Below, one piece after another: positions 1-11,222 of a stretch of DNA of 64,000 nt (positions are counted from its first letter, which is position 1; the number at the start of each line of letters is the position of its first letter). The translations under genes were made by a program, and so were the position numbers. A model generated the notes under the pieces. The model worked only from the letters and a program-made list of their open reading frames with translations, ran no database searches and was not told where the DNA came from. The stretch comes from Sporobacter sp963675425 (lineage in GTDB: Bacteria; Bacillota; Clostridia; Oscillospirales; Oscillospiraceae), in assembly GCA_963675425.1 (NCBI GenBank), contig OY776214.1:2790001-2854000 (forward strand), given 5' to 3'.

Positions 1-1
1 A

Positions 2-1059
2 GAGGAAGATTATTCGCCGCTGCCGGACCTTGAGGTTGGGGAGCTTTTAAAGCTGGAAGACATGCGGAAAGAACAAAAATTTACGCAGCCGCCCTCGCGG
101 TATACGGAGGCCACGCTTATCAAGGCCATGGAGGAGACGGGCGTTGGCCGTCCGAGCACCTATGCGCCGACGATCTCCACCATTCTCGATCGGGAATACG
201 TCGTCAAGGAAGGGCGCTATCTTCGCCCGACGATGCTCGGCGAGGTTGTCACGACACTTATGAAGGAGCGCTTTGGCGATATTGTCGACCTTAAATTTAC
301 GGCGCGTATGGAGGAAAACCTCGACAGCGTCGAAAAAGGCGTTAAGAACTGGAAGAGTGTGCTGTCTGATTTTTACGGTGAATTCGACACATCGCTGAAA
401 AACGCCGAAACGGCCCTGGAGGGTGAACGGATCAAGATTCCCGACGAGGTTTCCGACGAAATCTGCGACGTCTGCGGACGCCAGATGGTCGTTAAATCCG
501 GCCGGTTTGGACGCTTCCTGGCCTGTCCCGGCTACCCTGAGTGCAGCTTTACCAAGCCGCTCGTCATTGAAATGCCGGGTAAATGCCCCAATTGCGGCAA
601 CCGGATTCTGAAACGCACGTCTAAAAACGGTTATACGTATTACGCCTGTGAAAAGCTCAAGGAATGCGGTTTTATGACGTGGGACGTCCCGACCAAGGAC
701 AATTGCCCTGAGTGCGGCAAAACGATGTTTAAAAAATCTGGACGGGGCTACAACAAGCCGTTTTGCACAAATGCGGAGTGCCCCAACTTCCTGCCGGAAG
801 ACCAGCGCGGTTATCGTAAAAAGCCGTCGGCTGACAAGGATGACAAGGCCGGCAAGGATGATAATGCCGCCGAGTCGGATGAGGCCAAAACAGCGAAAAA
901 AACCACGGCTAAAAAAGATACTAAAGCCGCGTCAAAAACCACGGCTAAAAAAACCACGGCTAAAAAAACAACAGCCAAAAAAACGCCGGCTAAAAAGGTG
1001 CCCGCCAAGAGCAAAAAAGCGGCGGGTACGTCAGCCAAAAAAACGCCGGCGGACAAATC

Positions 1060-1063
<4 letters not shown>
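2..1063 (+). CDS. topA: DNA topoisomerase I, C-terminal part (cut by window start)
   Basis: This is the C-terminal 353 residues of a type IA topoisomerase, which relaxes negative supercoils. The frame is open from the first bases, so the start and the catalytic Tyr region lie outside the window. Near the visible start are the family motif GVGRPSTYAPTISTI and the end of the core. Three Topo-type four-Cys zinc modules follow (CDVCG...CPGYPEC, CPNCG...CEKLKEC, CPECG...CTNAEC). The last roughly 80 residues are a Lys/Ala/Thr tail built of KTTAKK-like repeats, resembling histone H1 tails and probably binding DNA without specificity. The stop overlaps the trmFO start by 4 nt (GTGA), so the two are probably translationally coupled. 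The family assignment is certain; the role of the tail is inferred. Confidence 0.96.
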
Positions 1064-2361
<1,298 letters not shown>

Positions 2362-2364
2362 CAG

Positions 2365-3396
2365 ATGAAGATCATTATTGACGCCATGGGCGGCGATAAC
2401 GCGCCGGACGAGATTGTACGCGGCGCACTGGAGGCTGCTGAAACATACGGGGTCGAAATCATCCTGACCGGAAAAGGCGAGGAGATATTAAGAAGCCTTG
2501 AAAAAATGGGCAAAAAGGAACTGCCCAAGGGCGTCGAGATCGCCAACGCCACCGAGACCGTATCCATGGAGGAGGACCCCGTCGCGGCCACGCGTGACAA
2601 GAAGGACTCGTCCATGTCCGTGGGGCTCACCATGCTTCGCGACGGCTTCGGGGACGCGTTTGTCTCAGCCGGCAGCACCGGCGCCGTGCTGACGGCGTCC
2701 ACGCTTATTGTGAAGCGTATCCGGGGGATACGGCGCGCGGCGCTTGCGCCCGTTCTGCCCGTAACCGAAAAAGGCGTCCTGCTGATTGACTGCGGGGCCA
2801 ATGCCGAGTGTACCCCCGAATATCTGCTGCAGTTTGCCTTTATGGGTTCTTTTTACGCTGAACGCGTTTTGAAAATAGAAAAGCCGCGTATTGGCCTTTT
2901 AAATATCGGCACCGAGCCTACCAAGGGGACCGATCTGCAGGTCGGGGCGTATGAACTGCTTGAGAAGGCCGCCGGGGACGGCGCAATCAATTTTGTCGGT
3001 AATATTGAATCCAAGGGCGTTTTGATGGGCGAGTGCGATGTCATTGTTGCGGACGGCTATACCGGCAACATCCTGCTCAAGGCAGTTGAGGGGACGGCAA
3101 AATTCATCATGCGCGAGCTGAAAAATGTATTGGTTGGCAGCACTTCTGGAAAGATTGCCGCGCTGTTGGCCAAGAAAGGCCTGCTGGCCTTGAAGGAGCG
3201 CATGGATGTGGACAAGATCGGCGGAACGGCGCTTTTGGGCATTTCAAAACCCGTTGTCAAGGCGCACGGCTCGTCGAATGCGGAGTCTTTAAAAAGTGCC
3301 GTCTATCAGGCGATCTGCACCGTAAATGCCGCGATCACCGAGGATATAAAGAATAACATCGAGCGTATGAAGATAACGGACGCGGCTGAAAAATAA
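2365..3396 (+). CDS. plsX: Phosphate acyltransferase PlsX
   Basis: PlsX converts acyl-ACP to acyl-phosphate, feeding PlsY in the first step of phospholipid synthesis; it is a peripheral membrane enzyme. The protein begins MKIIIDAMGGDNAPDEIV, the family's N-terminal signature, and contains the downstream FVSAGSTGAVL and NIGTEPTKGTDL motifs. Its 343 residues match the usual length. A GGGAGAG ribosome site lies just before the ATG. acpP follows after its own promoter. No FapR operator is obvious upstream, so FapR control cannot be claimed. Confidence 0.96.
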   Translation: MKIIIDAMGGDNAPDEIVRGALEAAETYGVEIILTGKGEEILRSLEKMGKKELPKGVEIANATETVSMEEDPVAATRDKKDSSMSVGLTMLRDGFGDAFVSAGSTGAVLTASTLIVKRIRGIRRAALAPVLPVTEKGVLLIDCGANAECTPEYLLQFAFMGSFYAERVLKIEKPRIGLLNIGTEPTKGTDLQVGAYELLEKAAGDGAINFVGNIESKGVLMGECDVIVADGYTGNILLKAVEGTAKFIMRELKNVLVGSTSGKIAALLAKKGLLALKERMDVDKIGGTALLGISKPVVKAHGSSNAESLKSAVYQAICTVNAAITEDIKNNIERMKITDAAEK

Positions 3397-3410
3397 TATA
3401 TCTAAAACTG

Positions 3411-3439
3411 TTGACAAACACAATCGGACGTTTTATATT
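3411..3439 (+). promoter_or_regulatory. Sigma-A promoter for acpP
   Basis: A perfect TTGACA (3411-3416), a 17-nt spacer and TATATT (3434-3439) sit between plsX and acpP. A short GC hairpin (GCGGC/GCCGC, about 3450-3464) lies in the leader. Confidence 0.85.
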
Positions 3440-3490
3440 TTCGTTAGACGGCGGCACACGCCGCAGTTTAGTAAATATGAGGTGATACTA

Positions 3491-3724
3491 TTGATATTTG
3501 AAAAGCTGCGCGCACTTATAGCAGAGCAGTTTTCAGTGAGCGAGGATTCCATTGACATGGATACCTCATTTACGGACGATTTGGGGGCCGATTCACTCGA
3601 CGTTGTAGAGCTCACGATGGCCATTGAGGAAGAGTTCGACATCCCCGAAACCGATGAAGAGATGCTGTATAAGCTTTTAACTGTCGGTGACGTGTACCGG
3701 TACATTGCCAGTAAAATTGACTGA
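3491..3724 (+). CDS. acpP: Acyl carrier protein
   Basis: This small acidic carrier holds growing fatty-acyl chains on a phosphopantetheine arm. The attachment Ser lies in the DLGADSLDVVEL motif, and the protein is about 77 residues, normal for AcpP. I chose the TTG at 3491 because GAGGTG (3479-3484) sits 6 nt upstream as a ribosome site; the in-frame GTG at 3482 lies inside that site and is unlikely to be used. The gene has its own promoter and is followed by a strong terminator, which fits separate high-level expression. Confidence 0.95.
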   Translation: MIFEKLRALIAEQFSVSEDSIDMDTSFTDDLGADSLDVVELTMAIEEEFDIPETDEEMLYKLLTVGDVYRYIASKID

Positions 3725-3737
3725 TAAAGCTTTTTGA

Positions 3738-3765
3738 GGGCGGGTCACACCCGCCCTTGTTTGTT
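3738..3765 (+). terminator. Intrinsic terminator after acpP
   Basis: The 8-bp stem GGGCGGGT/ACCCGCCC with a CAC loop is followed by a T-rich tract (TTGTTTGTT). Confidence 0.9.
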
Positions 3766-3834
3766 ACACGCCTCACGGACAGGCCGGCGGACGGCCGGAT
3801 ATGAGTGTGAAAGGATCAGAGGATTAGACAAGGC

Positions 3835-4518
3835 TTGGTGGATATGGACAGACTGGAACAGAATATCGGTTACGTTTTCCGTGATAAACGGCTTTTGGAA
3901 GAGGCGCTCACACACAGCTCCTACGCTAACGAAAACCGGAAAAGTGGATCAAAATGTAACGAGCGCCTGGAGTTTCTGGGCGACTCCATTCTTGGTTTTT
4001 TAGTGGCGGAGCATCTGTACGCGCTGGCGCCGGATATGCCCGAGGGGCAGATGACGCGTACGCGCGCCGAGCTCGTCTGCGAAAAAAGCCTCGATATTGC
4101 GTCAAACGAGATGCAGCTGGGGGACTTCTTACGGCTTGGGCGCGGCGAGGAGCTCAGCGGCGGCCGTACCCGGCCTTCAATTTTAGCGGATGCCTTTGAG
4201 GCGGTTGTGGCGTCTGTGTATCTCGACGGCGGAATGCCGCCGGCCCATAAGCTCGTGGCACGGTTTATCCTGACGCAGATGACGTCGGCCGGACAGGCGG
4301 CGGCCGATTATAAAACATCGCTTCAGGAGCTGGTCCAGAAAAAAAACGGCCAGACGCTCACGTATCACCTGATCTCCGAAAGCGGACCGGACCACCTGAA
4401 GCATTTTTCCGTGGCGGTCCGACTTAACGGTGAGACGATGGGAACGGGCGGCGGCCGCAGTAAAAAGGAAGCGGAGCAGGAGGCAGCCCGGGCCGCCCTT
4501 GAGGCGCTGTCGATATGA
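3835..4518 (+). CDS. rnc: Ribonuclease III
   Basis: RNase III cleaves double-stranded RNA in rRNA processing and mRNA decay. The signature NERLEFLGDSILGF carries the metal-binding acidic residues, a second catalytic region reads LADAFEAVVASVYLDGG, and a dsRNA-binding domain occupies the last 70 residues (GRSKKEAEQEAARAAL). About 227 residues is typical. The start is uncertain: TTG 3835, GTG 3838 and ATG 3844 are all in frame, with AGAGGA at 3818-3823 as the likely ribosome site. The 3' end overlaps the next gene by ATGA. Confidence 0.95.
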   Translation: MVDMDRLEQNIGYVFRDKRLLEEALTHSSYANENRKSGSKCNERLEFLGDSILGFLVAEHLYALAPDMPEGQMTRTRAELVCEKSLDIASNEMQLGDFLRLGRGEELSGGRTRPSILADAFEAVVASVYLDGGMPPAHKLVARFILTQMTSAGQAAADYKTSLQELVQKKNGQTLTYHLISESGPDHLKHFSVAVRLNGETMGTGGGRSKKEAEQEAARAALEALSI

Positions 4519-5537
4519 CGCCGCGCCGGCGCGTGATTCCTGTTTTCGTCCCGCATCTCGGCTGCCCGAACGACTGTATTTTTTGCAACCAGCGCCGCAT
4601 ATCGGGGCAGCTGCAGCCGGCAACGCCGGATACGGTATCGGCGGCTATTGCCGGCATTCCGGCAGACCTCCCCGCGGATGAGCCGGTCCAGCTGGCGTTT
4701 TACGGCGGCAGCTTTACGGCGATCCCCGAAGCCGAGCAGGACGCGCTGCTGAGCGCGGCGAGTCCGCTTTTAAAGCGATTTAAAAACGCAAGCCTGCGCG
4801 TCTCGACGCGGCCGGACAGCATCAACCGGCTGACGCTCGGGCGCCTTTTGACATATGGCGTTAAAACGGTCGAGCTGGGCGCACAGTCCATGTGCCGGGA
4901 TGTCCTGACAGCCGCGCGGCGCGGCCATACGCCGGAGGACACCGTCCAGGCCGCACGGCTTGTAAGCGAGGCCGGATTGGAGCTCATCCTGCAGATGATG
5001 ACGGGGCTTCCGGCGGATACGCCGGAAAAATCACTTTATACGGCCCGCAGGCTTATTGAGCTCGAACCGGACGGCGTACGGATCTATCCGACCGTCGTCA
5101 TCCGGGACACGGCGCTTTTTGAACTGTGGCGGCACGGCGATTATACCGAGCATACTGTAGAGGATGCCGTCAGCCTGTGCGCGGAGCTTTACGAGCTGTT
5201 TGAAAAGGCCGGCATTCCGGTTATCCGCATGGGGCTTAATCCAACGGAGGACCTCACCGGCGGGGATGCCGCCGGCGGCGCGTATCACCCGGCGTTTGGC
5301 GAGCTCGTTTTTTCACGGGTATACTTAAACCGCGCGCTGGCGCTGCTTCGCCCGCAGGGGCCCTTTAAAAGCGTTACGTTGGGCGTTGGGAAAAGCCGGG
5401 TTTCCTGCATGGTCGGACACGCCAAAAGTAATATTGACGCGCTGCGGCGTGAGCTGGGCCCGATCACCGTACGTGTACGGCCGGCCGAAACGCAGCCGGG
5501 TGAAATTGTTATAATGGACATTGAAAAAGGACCCTGA
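4515..5537 (+). CDS. Radical SAM protein, Elp3-like
   Basis: The N-terminus carries the radical SAM cluster motif CPNDCIFC (Cx3Cx2C) at about residues 18-25, followed by the glycine-rich FYGGSFT SAM-binding element. This arrangement is that of the Elp3/oxygen-independent coproporphyrinogen-oxidase-like group, but the protein (340 aa) has no acetyltransferase domain. Members of this group are often found between rnc and smc in Clostridia. The ATG overlaps the rnc stop (ATGA), so it is co-translated with rnc. The substrate is not evident; RNA modification is a reasonable guess and no more. Confidence 0.85.
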   Translation: MTPRRRVIPVFVPHLGCPNDCIFCNQRRISGQLQPATPDTVSAAIAGIPADLPADEPVQLAFYGGSFTAIPEAEQDALLSAASPLLKRFKNASLRVSTRPDSINRLTLGRLLTYGVKTVELGAQSMCRDVLTAARRGHTPEDTVQAARLVSEAGLELILQMMTGLPADTPEKSLYTARRLIELEPDGVRIYPTVVIRDTALFELWRHGDYTEHTVEDAVSLCAELYELFEKAGIPVIRMGLNPTEDLTGGDAAGGAYHPAFGELVFSRVYLNRALALLRPQGPFKSVTLGVGKSRVSCMVGHAKSNIDALRRELGPITVRVRPAETQPGEIVIMDIEKGP

Positions 5538-5549
5538 AAAGGATATAAT
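5521..5549 (+). promoter_or_regulatory. Sigma-A promoter for smc
   Basis: TTGAAA (5521-5526), a 17-nt spacer and TATAAT (5544-5549) overlap the end of the preceding gene, about 75 nt before the smc start. Confidence 0.7.
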
Positions 5550-5624
5550 AAATTATTAATCGAGACGGCGCGCCTTTAACAGGGAGCGCCGCCCTCAGAA
5601 GTCAGGAAAAGGAGGTGGTTTGAT

Positions 5625-8600
5625 TTGTATTTAAAGTCTTTGGAGATTCAGGGCTTTAAATCCTTTCCGGAAAAGACGCGTCTCACGTTTGATAAACCGG
5701 TTACGGCCATTGTCGGGCCCAACGGCTCCGGAAAGTCGAATATCTCCGATGCGGTCCTATGGGTCATGGGTGAGCAGTCCACACGGACGCTGCGCGGCGG
5801 CAAAATGGAGGACGTCATCTTTGGCGGAACGCTCCGGCGGGCGCAGGTCGGCTTTGCGGAGGTTTCGCTTGTTTTAGACAATACGGACCGCCTTTTTGAT
5901 ATGGATTTCACAGAGGTTATGATTACGCGCCGCTATTACAGAAGCGGCGAGAGCGAATACTTTATTAACCGGCAGCTCGTGCGTCTGAAGGACGTCAACG
6001 AGCTTTTAATGGATACCGGGCTCGGGCGCGAGGGTTACAGCATCATCGGGCAGGGGAAGATCGACGCGATTTTATCCGCCAAGAGCACGGACCGGCGCGA
6101 GATATTTGAGGAAGCGGCCGGCATCTCTCGCTTTCGCCACCGCAAGGAGGAGTCCGAGCGCAAGCTGCAGCAGACGGAGGACAACCTTGTGCGCCTGGGC
6201 GACAAGATTTCTGAGCTGGAGCTTCAGGTGGAGCCGCTGCGCGAGCAGGCTGAAACGGCTAAAAAATATCTGCTTTTACGGGACGAGCTGCGCGAGCTGG
6301 AGATTTCGGTCTGGATGCGGAGCCTGGAAAACATCGCCGAGCAGGCGGCCAAGACGGATGCGGACCTTTTGAGCGCCGAGGCGCAAAAAGAAAACGTTAC
6401 AAACGAGATTGATACGTATTACGACACGCTGAGCGCGTTTTCAGAGCAAATGCACGAGAAGGACGTCGAGCTGGAGGACATACGCCGGTCCATATCCGGT
6501 ATGGAAGCGTCGGCCGCCGAGCAGGACAGTACCATTGCCGTGCTTAAGACAAAGCTGGAAAACAATATTGGAGAGGCCGAACGCATCCGGCGCGAGCTGG
6601 ACGAGCAGGCCGGGCGCGACGGCGGGCTCAAAGCCCAGATCGCCGAACGCGAAGGCCGCATTGCCGAGCTCCTGGCTGAAAAAGAGCGACTTTCCGCGGA
6701 GGCGTCCGGGCTTATTAACGAACTGCAGAAGGTCTCCGAAACGTCCGGCGAAGCCGCTAAAAGGCTCGGGGAGCTGCTCTCGCGGGAAAACGGGCTCATT
6801 TCTTCGGTCAGCGACGCCAAATCGCGCCTGTCGGCGCTGGCGTCCGCCGCGCAGGAAATGTACGACCGGGAGCGCCTGTCTTCACAGGAGGCCGCCGGTG
6901 CGATGGATAAGCACGCCACGCTTGAAACAGAGCGCGCTACGTGCGCGGGCGACCTGAAAACGGTACGGGAAGAGCTTACGAGTCTGAAAAACGTCATCAG
7001 CGGCTATACGCTGCGCATGGAAAGCCGACGTAAAAAGGCTGAAGACGCCGGCGATAAAAAAATGAAAATGACGATGGACCTCAGCGCTCTGAAAAACCGC
7101 ATCAGTCTTTTAACCGAGATGGAAAAGGATTACGAGGGTTATTCCAAAGCTGTCCGGCTCGTTATGCAGGAGCAGCGCCGGGGCATACTGAAGAATATAC
7201 GCGGTACGGTGGGAGATCTCGTCAAGACGGACGACAAGTATGCCGTGGCGATTGAGACGGCGCTGGGCGGCGCGATGCAGAACATTATCGTCGACACCGA
7301 GGAGGATGGCAAGCAGGCCATTAACTACCTAAAGCGCCGTGACGGCGGGCGAGCCACGTTCTTGCCGGTGTCGGCCGTCCGGGGCCATGTGCTCGATGAA
7401 AGAAATCTTGTAAACGAAACAGGCTACGAAGGCTTGGCTATCGATCTCGTACGCTATGACGGCGCGTATGACGGGATCTATAAAAGCCTTCTTGGCCGTG
7501 TAGCCGTGGCCGACAGCCTCGACAACGCCATTGCCATCGCGCGCCGAAATAAAAACAGCTTTCGTATCGTGACGCTCGACGGCCAGGTTTTAAACGCCGG
7601 CGGCTCGATGACAGGCGGCTCGGCCGCCCGAAATACGGGTATTCTGTCCAGAGCCAACGAGCTTAAACAGCTGGCCGGGCAGATTGGTCCCCTGGAGGAG
7701 ACTATCGCGCGGCTGGAACGGGAGCTTAATGAGGCCGTTCGTGAAAAAAACGCGGCCGTTTACGAGCTGGAAACGGCGAACGGCGAGATGCGTGTTTTGG
7801 AAGACAAGGTATTACAGCTTGAAACAAATTTAAAGCATTATGACCTGATGCTGGACGCGTCGAATCAAAATATTAAAACGCTCAAGGCCGATGCGTCGGC
7901 GATGGACGAGCGCATCACCCAGAACGGCCTCGACACCGAAGCGGCCCGGGCCGATATCACGGCCTTTGAAAAGGAGCTGTCCCAGCTGCGTGAGCAGGCC
8001 GCCCGCGACACGGAAGGGCAGCAGCAGCTCGCTGCCGAGCGTGAGAAAATCAACGCGGTTTTGTCGGAGCTGCGCGCGAAGGAGGCCTCGTTTGACGCCG
8101 AGCGCGACGCGCTGACGAAAGCCGTCGCGGAGCTGTCCGAGCTGCGCGACGTGCTGTCCGGCGGACGCAATCAGCAGCTGCAATACGTCGAGGAGCTGCA
8201 GGCTAAACAGGCTGAAATGCTTCGGGAAATCACCGCGCGTGAGTCCGCGCTCGGTAAGCTAGGCGAGCAAACGGCACAGCTTAAAAAGCGCGCCGCATCC
8301 ATCACAGAAGAAAAGCTGAAGCTTGAGGCCGACCGGAATCGGCGCGACAAGCTCATGCAGGATAAGAATCAGGAGCTTTTAAACCTTGAGCGCGAATGCG
8401 CGCGGCTCGAGCAAAAAAAGCTGGCGGCCGAGATGGAGGAAAAGCAAATCATCGACCGGCTGTGGGATACGTATGAGATGACGCGTTCGGCGGCCATGGC
8501 CGTCCGTGCGGAACTTGACGGCATTACAGATGCCCGAAAGCGCATAGCACAGCTCAAGCGGGGGATTTCCGAACTTGGAAATCCCAACATCGGCGCGATT

Positions 8601-9197
8601 GATGAGTTTGAGCGCGTCAATACCCGCTACACGTACCTGACGGAGCAGCGCGACGATGTCGAGCGGGCAAAAACGGAGCTGTTGGTGATCATCCGGGACA
8701 TCACGAACGAAATGCGCACGCTGTTTACCCAGGCGTTCGAGGTCATCCGCGAGAGCTTTCAGGAGACGTTTCTGGAGTTTTTCGGCGGGGGACAAGCCTC
8801 GCTGGAGCTGGAGGACCCGGACGATATCCTCAGCAGCGGCATCGAGATCAAGGTCCAGCCGCCGGGTAAATCGCTCAAGACCATCACGCTGCTGTCCGGC
8901 GGAGAGAAGGCGTTTACCGCCATCTCGCTGTACTTTGCGATTATAAAAGTCAAGCCCACACCGTTTGTCTTTATGGATGAGATAGAAGCGGCGCTCGACG
9001 AGGCGAATATCCAGCGCTTCGCCATGAACATGCGCAAGATGTCCGCCAAAACCCAGATGCTCATCATTACCCATCACCGGGCCACCATGGAGGAAGCGGA
9101 CGTTTTATACGGCGTGACCATGCAGGAGCAGGGCGTGTCGCGCGTTATCAGCATCGATCTGGCCGAGGCGGAGCAGACGCTTCGCAAAAGGGCCTGA
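5625..9197 (+). CDS. smc: Chromosome segregation ATPase SMC
   Basis: SMC forms the condensin core that compacts and resolves chromosomes. The 1190 residues are full length. The N-terminal head has the Walker A motif GPNGSGKS at residues 31-38. Two long coiled-coil arms flank a hinge at about 510-670. The C-terminal head has the ABC signature LLSGGEKA near 1090 and Walker B FVFMDEIEAALDEAN near 1113-1127. The TTG start is supported by AGGAGGTGG 8 nt upstream. ftsY follows, the usual smc-ftsY pairing. scpA and scpB are not in the window. Confidence 0.98.
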   Translation: MYLKSLEIQGFKSFPEKTRLTFDKPVTAIVGPNGSGKSNISDAVLWVMGEQSTRTLRGGKMEDVIFGGTLRRAQVGFAEVSLVLDNTDRLFDMDFTEVMITRRYYRSGESEYFINRQLVRLKDVNELLMDTGLGREGYSIIGQGKIDAILSAKSTDRREIFEEAAGISRFRHRKEESERKLQQTEDNLVRLGDKISELELQVEPLREQAETAKKYLLLRDELRELEISVWMRSLENIAEQAAKTDADLLSAEAQKENVTNEIDTYYDTLSAFSEQMHEKDVELEDIRRSISGMEASAAEQDSTIAVLKTKLENNIGEAERIRRELDEQAGRDGGLKAQIAEREGRIAELLAEKERLSAEASGLINELQKVSETSGEAAKRLGELLSRENGLISSVSDAKSRLSALASAAQEMYDRERLSSQEAAGAMDKHATLETERATCAGDLKTVREELTSLKNVISGYTLRMESRRKKAEDAGDKKMKMTMDLSALKNRISLLTEMEKDYEGYSKAVRLVMQEQRRGILKNIRGTVGDLVKTDDKYAVAIETALGGAMQNIIVDTEEDGKQAINYLKRRDGGRATFLPVSAVRGHVLDERNLVNETGYEGLAIDLVRYDGAYDGIYKSLLGRVAVADSLDNAIAIARRNKNSFRIVTLDGQVLNAGGSMTGGSAARNTGILSRANELKQLAGQIGPLEETIARLERELNEAVREKNAAVYELETANGEMRVLEDKVLQLETNLKHYDLMLDASNQNIKTLKADASAMDERITQNGLDTEAARADITAFEKELSQLREQAARDTEGQQQLAAEREKINAVLSELRAKEASFDAERDALTKAVAELSELRDVLSGGRNQQLQYVEELQAKQAEMLREITARESALGKLGEQTAQLKKRAASITEEKLKLEADRNRRDKLMQDKNQELLNLERECARLEQKKLAAEMEEKQIIDRLWDTYEMTRSAAMAVRAELDGITDARKRIAQLKRGISELGNPNIGAIDEFERVNTRYTYLTEQRDDVERAKTELLVIIRDITNEMRTLFTQAFEVIRESFQETFLEFFGGGQASLELEDPDDILSSGIEIKVQPPGKSLKTITLLSGGEKAFTAISLYFAIIKVKPTPFVFMDEIEAALDEANIQRFAMNMRKMSAKTQMLIITHHRATMEEADVLYGVTMQEQGVSRVISIDLAEAEQTLRKRA

Positions 9198-9266
9198 TAC
9201 ATAAAGCGGCTTATTCCAATACTCATACGGGAAGCCGCCATAAAGCATTATTCGGGAGGAACACGC

Positions 9267-10175
9267 TTGAGTTTTTTTGACAAGATACGGGAAGGCTTAC
9301 AAAAGACAAAAAAGTCTGTCACCGTCCAATTAAACGGCCTGTTTGCCGCCTTTACGGGCGCCAACGAGGATTTTTTTGAAGAGCTGGAGGAAACGCTGAT
9401 CTTAGCCGACCTCGGCGTCGAAACCGTCGACAAGGCCGTTACCCAACTGCGCGAGGTCACAAAGCGCGAGGGGTATTTAAAAGGTGAGGAAATTAAAGAA
9501 GCGCTCGAGGATATTTTATCAGGGCTTTTAGAGATCGGCGACGTGGGATTGAAACTCACAACGAAGCCGTCGGTGATTCTTGTCATCGGTGTCAACGGCG
9601 TCGGAAAGACGACGACGATCGGGAAGCTGGCGCTCAAGTATAAAAATGAGGGTAAAAAAGTGCTTCTATGCGCGGGAGACACATTCCGGGCCGCGGCCGG
9701 TGAGCAGCTTCAAGTCTGGGCCGAGCGCAGCGGGGCGGACATCGTGCGCCACGAGGAGGGCGCGGACCCCGCCGCTGTCGTCTTCGACGGAATCGCAGCG
9801 GCCAAGGCGCGCGGTGCGGATATCATCATCTGTGATACGGCCGGCCGGCTTCACAATAAGCAAAACCTCATGAACGAGCTGAATAAAATCAGCCGTATTA
9901 TCAGCCGTGAGCTGCCGGACGCCGACCGGGAGACGCTTCTCGTCATCGACGCCACCACCGGCCAAAACGGACTTATTCAGGCCAAGGTTTTTAAGGAGGC
10001 CGCCGGCATCACGGGGCTTGTTCTCACGAAGCTCGACGGGACGGCCAAGGGCGGCATCGTATTTGCCATTGCCGATCAGCTTCAGGTGCCCGTCAAGCTC
10101 GTCGGCGTCGGCGAGAAGCCGGAAGATTTGCTGGAATTTGAAAGTACGGCGTTTGCCCAGGCACTTTTACGATGA
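9267..10175 (+). CDS. ftsY: Signal recognition particle receptor FtsY
   Basis: FtsY is the SRP receptor GTPase that docks ribosome-SRP complexes at the membrane for co-translational insertion. The SRP54-type G domain has the P-loop GVNGVGKTTT at residues 108-117, then DTAGR near 191 and TKLDGTAKGG near 254. At 302 residues it lacks the long acidic A domain of E. coli FtsY, which is normal for Firmicutes. The start is TTG 7 nt after GGGAGGA. The next gene overlaps by ATGA. Confidence 0.97.
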   Translation: MSFFDKIREGLQKTKKSVTVQLNGLFAAFTGANEDFFEELEETLILADLGVETVDKAVTQLREVTKREGYLKGEEIKEALEDILSGLLEIGDVGLKLTTKPSVILVIGVNGVGKTTTIGKLALKYKNEGKKVLLCAGDTFRAAAGEQLQVWAERSGADIVRHEEGADPAAVVFDGIAAAKARGADIIICDTAGRLHNKQNLMNELNKISRIISRELPDADRETLLVIDATTGQNGLIQAKVFKEAAGITGLVLTKLDGTAKGGIVFAIADQLQVPVKLVGVGEKPEDLLEFESTAFAQALLR

Positions 10176-10774
10176 GATTCGTTTTAGCAACGGGAAATAC
10201 CGGCAAGCTCCGGGAAATGCGCGAGATTCTGGCCGAATACAGGCTGGATGTCATCTCTCAGACGCAAGCCGGTCTCACCCTTGAGCCCGACGAAACAGGT
10301 GAGACCTTTTATGAAAACGCGCGTATAAAGGCCGAGGCCGTTATGAAAGCGTCCGGACTGCCGGCCATTGCGGACGATTCTGGCCTTGAGGTGGAAGCTC
10401 TGGGCGGGCGTCCGGGCGTCTATTCCAAGCGCTACGGCGGCTTTTCAGACGATGGCGAACGGAACGCGTATTTGTTGAAAGAACTCGAAAACACGGAACA
10501 TCGTGCCGCCCGATTCGTCAGCAGTATTGTCTGCTGTTTTCCGGATGGCGGTGAGGTCAGCGCCCGGGGCGAGTGCGGGGGGGAGATTCTCCGAGCACCG
10601 CGCGGGGACAGCGGCTTTGGCTATGACCCGGTCTTTCTCGTCGGCGGTACAGACAAAAGTATAGCGGAGCTGACAAGCGAAGAAAAAAATGCCGTTTCCC
10701 ACCGCGGCAAAGCGCTTCGCGCTTTTGTTCCGAAACTCAGAGACTATTTAAGCCGCAGGCCGGACGGGAAGTAA
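10172..10774 (+). CDS. rdgB: XTP/dITP diphosphatase (RdgB/HAM1 family)
   Basis: The enzyme hydrolyses non-canonical purine nucleotides (XTP, dITP, ITP) so they are not incorporated into DNA or RNA. It starts MRFVLATGNTGKLREM, the substrate-binding signature, followed by ADDSGLEVEALGGRPGVYSKRYGG and the C-terminal SHRGKAL motif. Its 200 residues match the family. The ATG overlaps the ftsY stop by ATGA. Assignment is secure. Confidence 0.95.
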   Translation: MRFVLATGNTGKLREMREILAEYRLDVISQTQAGLTLEPDETGETFYENARIKAEAVMKASGLPAIADDSGLEVEALGGRPGVYSKRYGGFSDDGERNAYLLKELENTEHRAARFVSSIVCCFPDGGEVSARGECGGEILRAPRGDSGFGYDPVFLVGGTDKSIAELTSEEKNAVSHRGKALRAFVPKLRDYLSRRPDGK

Positions 10775-10841
10775 CAGACTCTCGTCAGCGGCTTCCAGCA
10801 AGCCCACTTGAACTTTTAATTAGAAAAATTGGAGGAAAACT

Positions 10842-11144
10842 ATGCTCAGCAGCAGGCAACGCGCGCAGCTGCGCGCCATGGCCAATCCCCTTGATACGAT
10901 CCTGCAGATCGGGAAGGGCGGCATTACGGATAACGTCGTCACACAGATGTCGGACGCACTGTTATCGCGGGAGCTCGTCAAGGGCCGCGTTCTGGAGTCG
11001 TCCCTGCTCTCGGCCCGGGAGGCGGCCGACGAGCTGGCGGCGCGCATCGGGGCCGAACCTGTCCAGACGATTGGTTCGCGCTTTGTTTTATATAAGGAAA
11101 GCACCCAAATCCCGAAAGAGAAGCGCATTAAGCTCGTGAAATAA
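10842..11144 (+). CDS. yhbY: YhbY-family RNA-binding protein (CRM domain)
   Basis: This is a single-CRM-domain protein of 100 residues, a family that associates with pre-50S ribosomal particles. The GxxG-containing loop IGKGGITD and the LVKGRVLES segment are typical. The ribosome site TTGGAGG precedes the ATG. It lies between the dITPase gene and nadD, as in other Firmicutes, where it forms part of a ribosome assembly and NAD cluster. Confidence 0.92.
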   Translation: MLSSRQRAQLRAMANPLDTILQIGKGGITDNVVTQMSDALLSRELVKGRVLESSLLSAREAADELAARIGAEPVQTIGSRFVLYKESTQIPKEKRIKLVK

Positions 11145-11222
11145 TAGGCTGAACGCCGGTTTAAATTGAAACAGGCATTCGGCGCCTGGGCGTTCAAAGC
11201 AAAAACCATAATTAGGTGTGTG

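Noticed and set aside
895..1050. Repeated AAAACCACGGCTAAAA units as a possible CRISPR or tandem DNA repeat
   Set aside because: They are codons of the KTTAKK tail, with no spacers of even length.
3734..4003. Forward frame overlapping the rnc start
   Set aside because: No family-like sequence or ribosome site; it lies over the acpP terminator and the real rnc frame.
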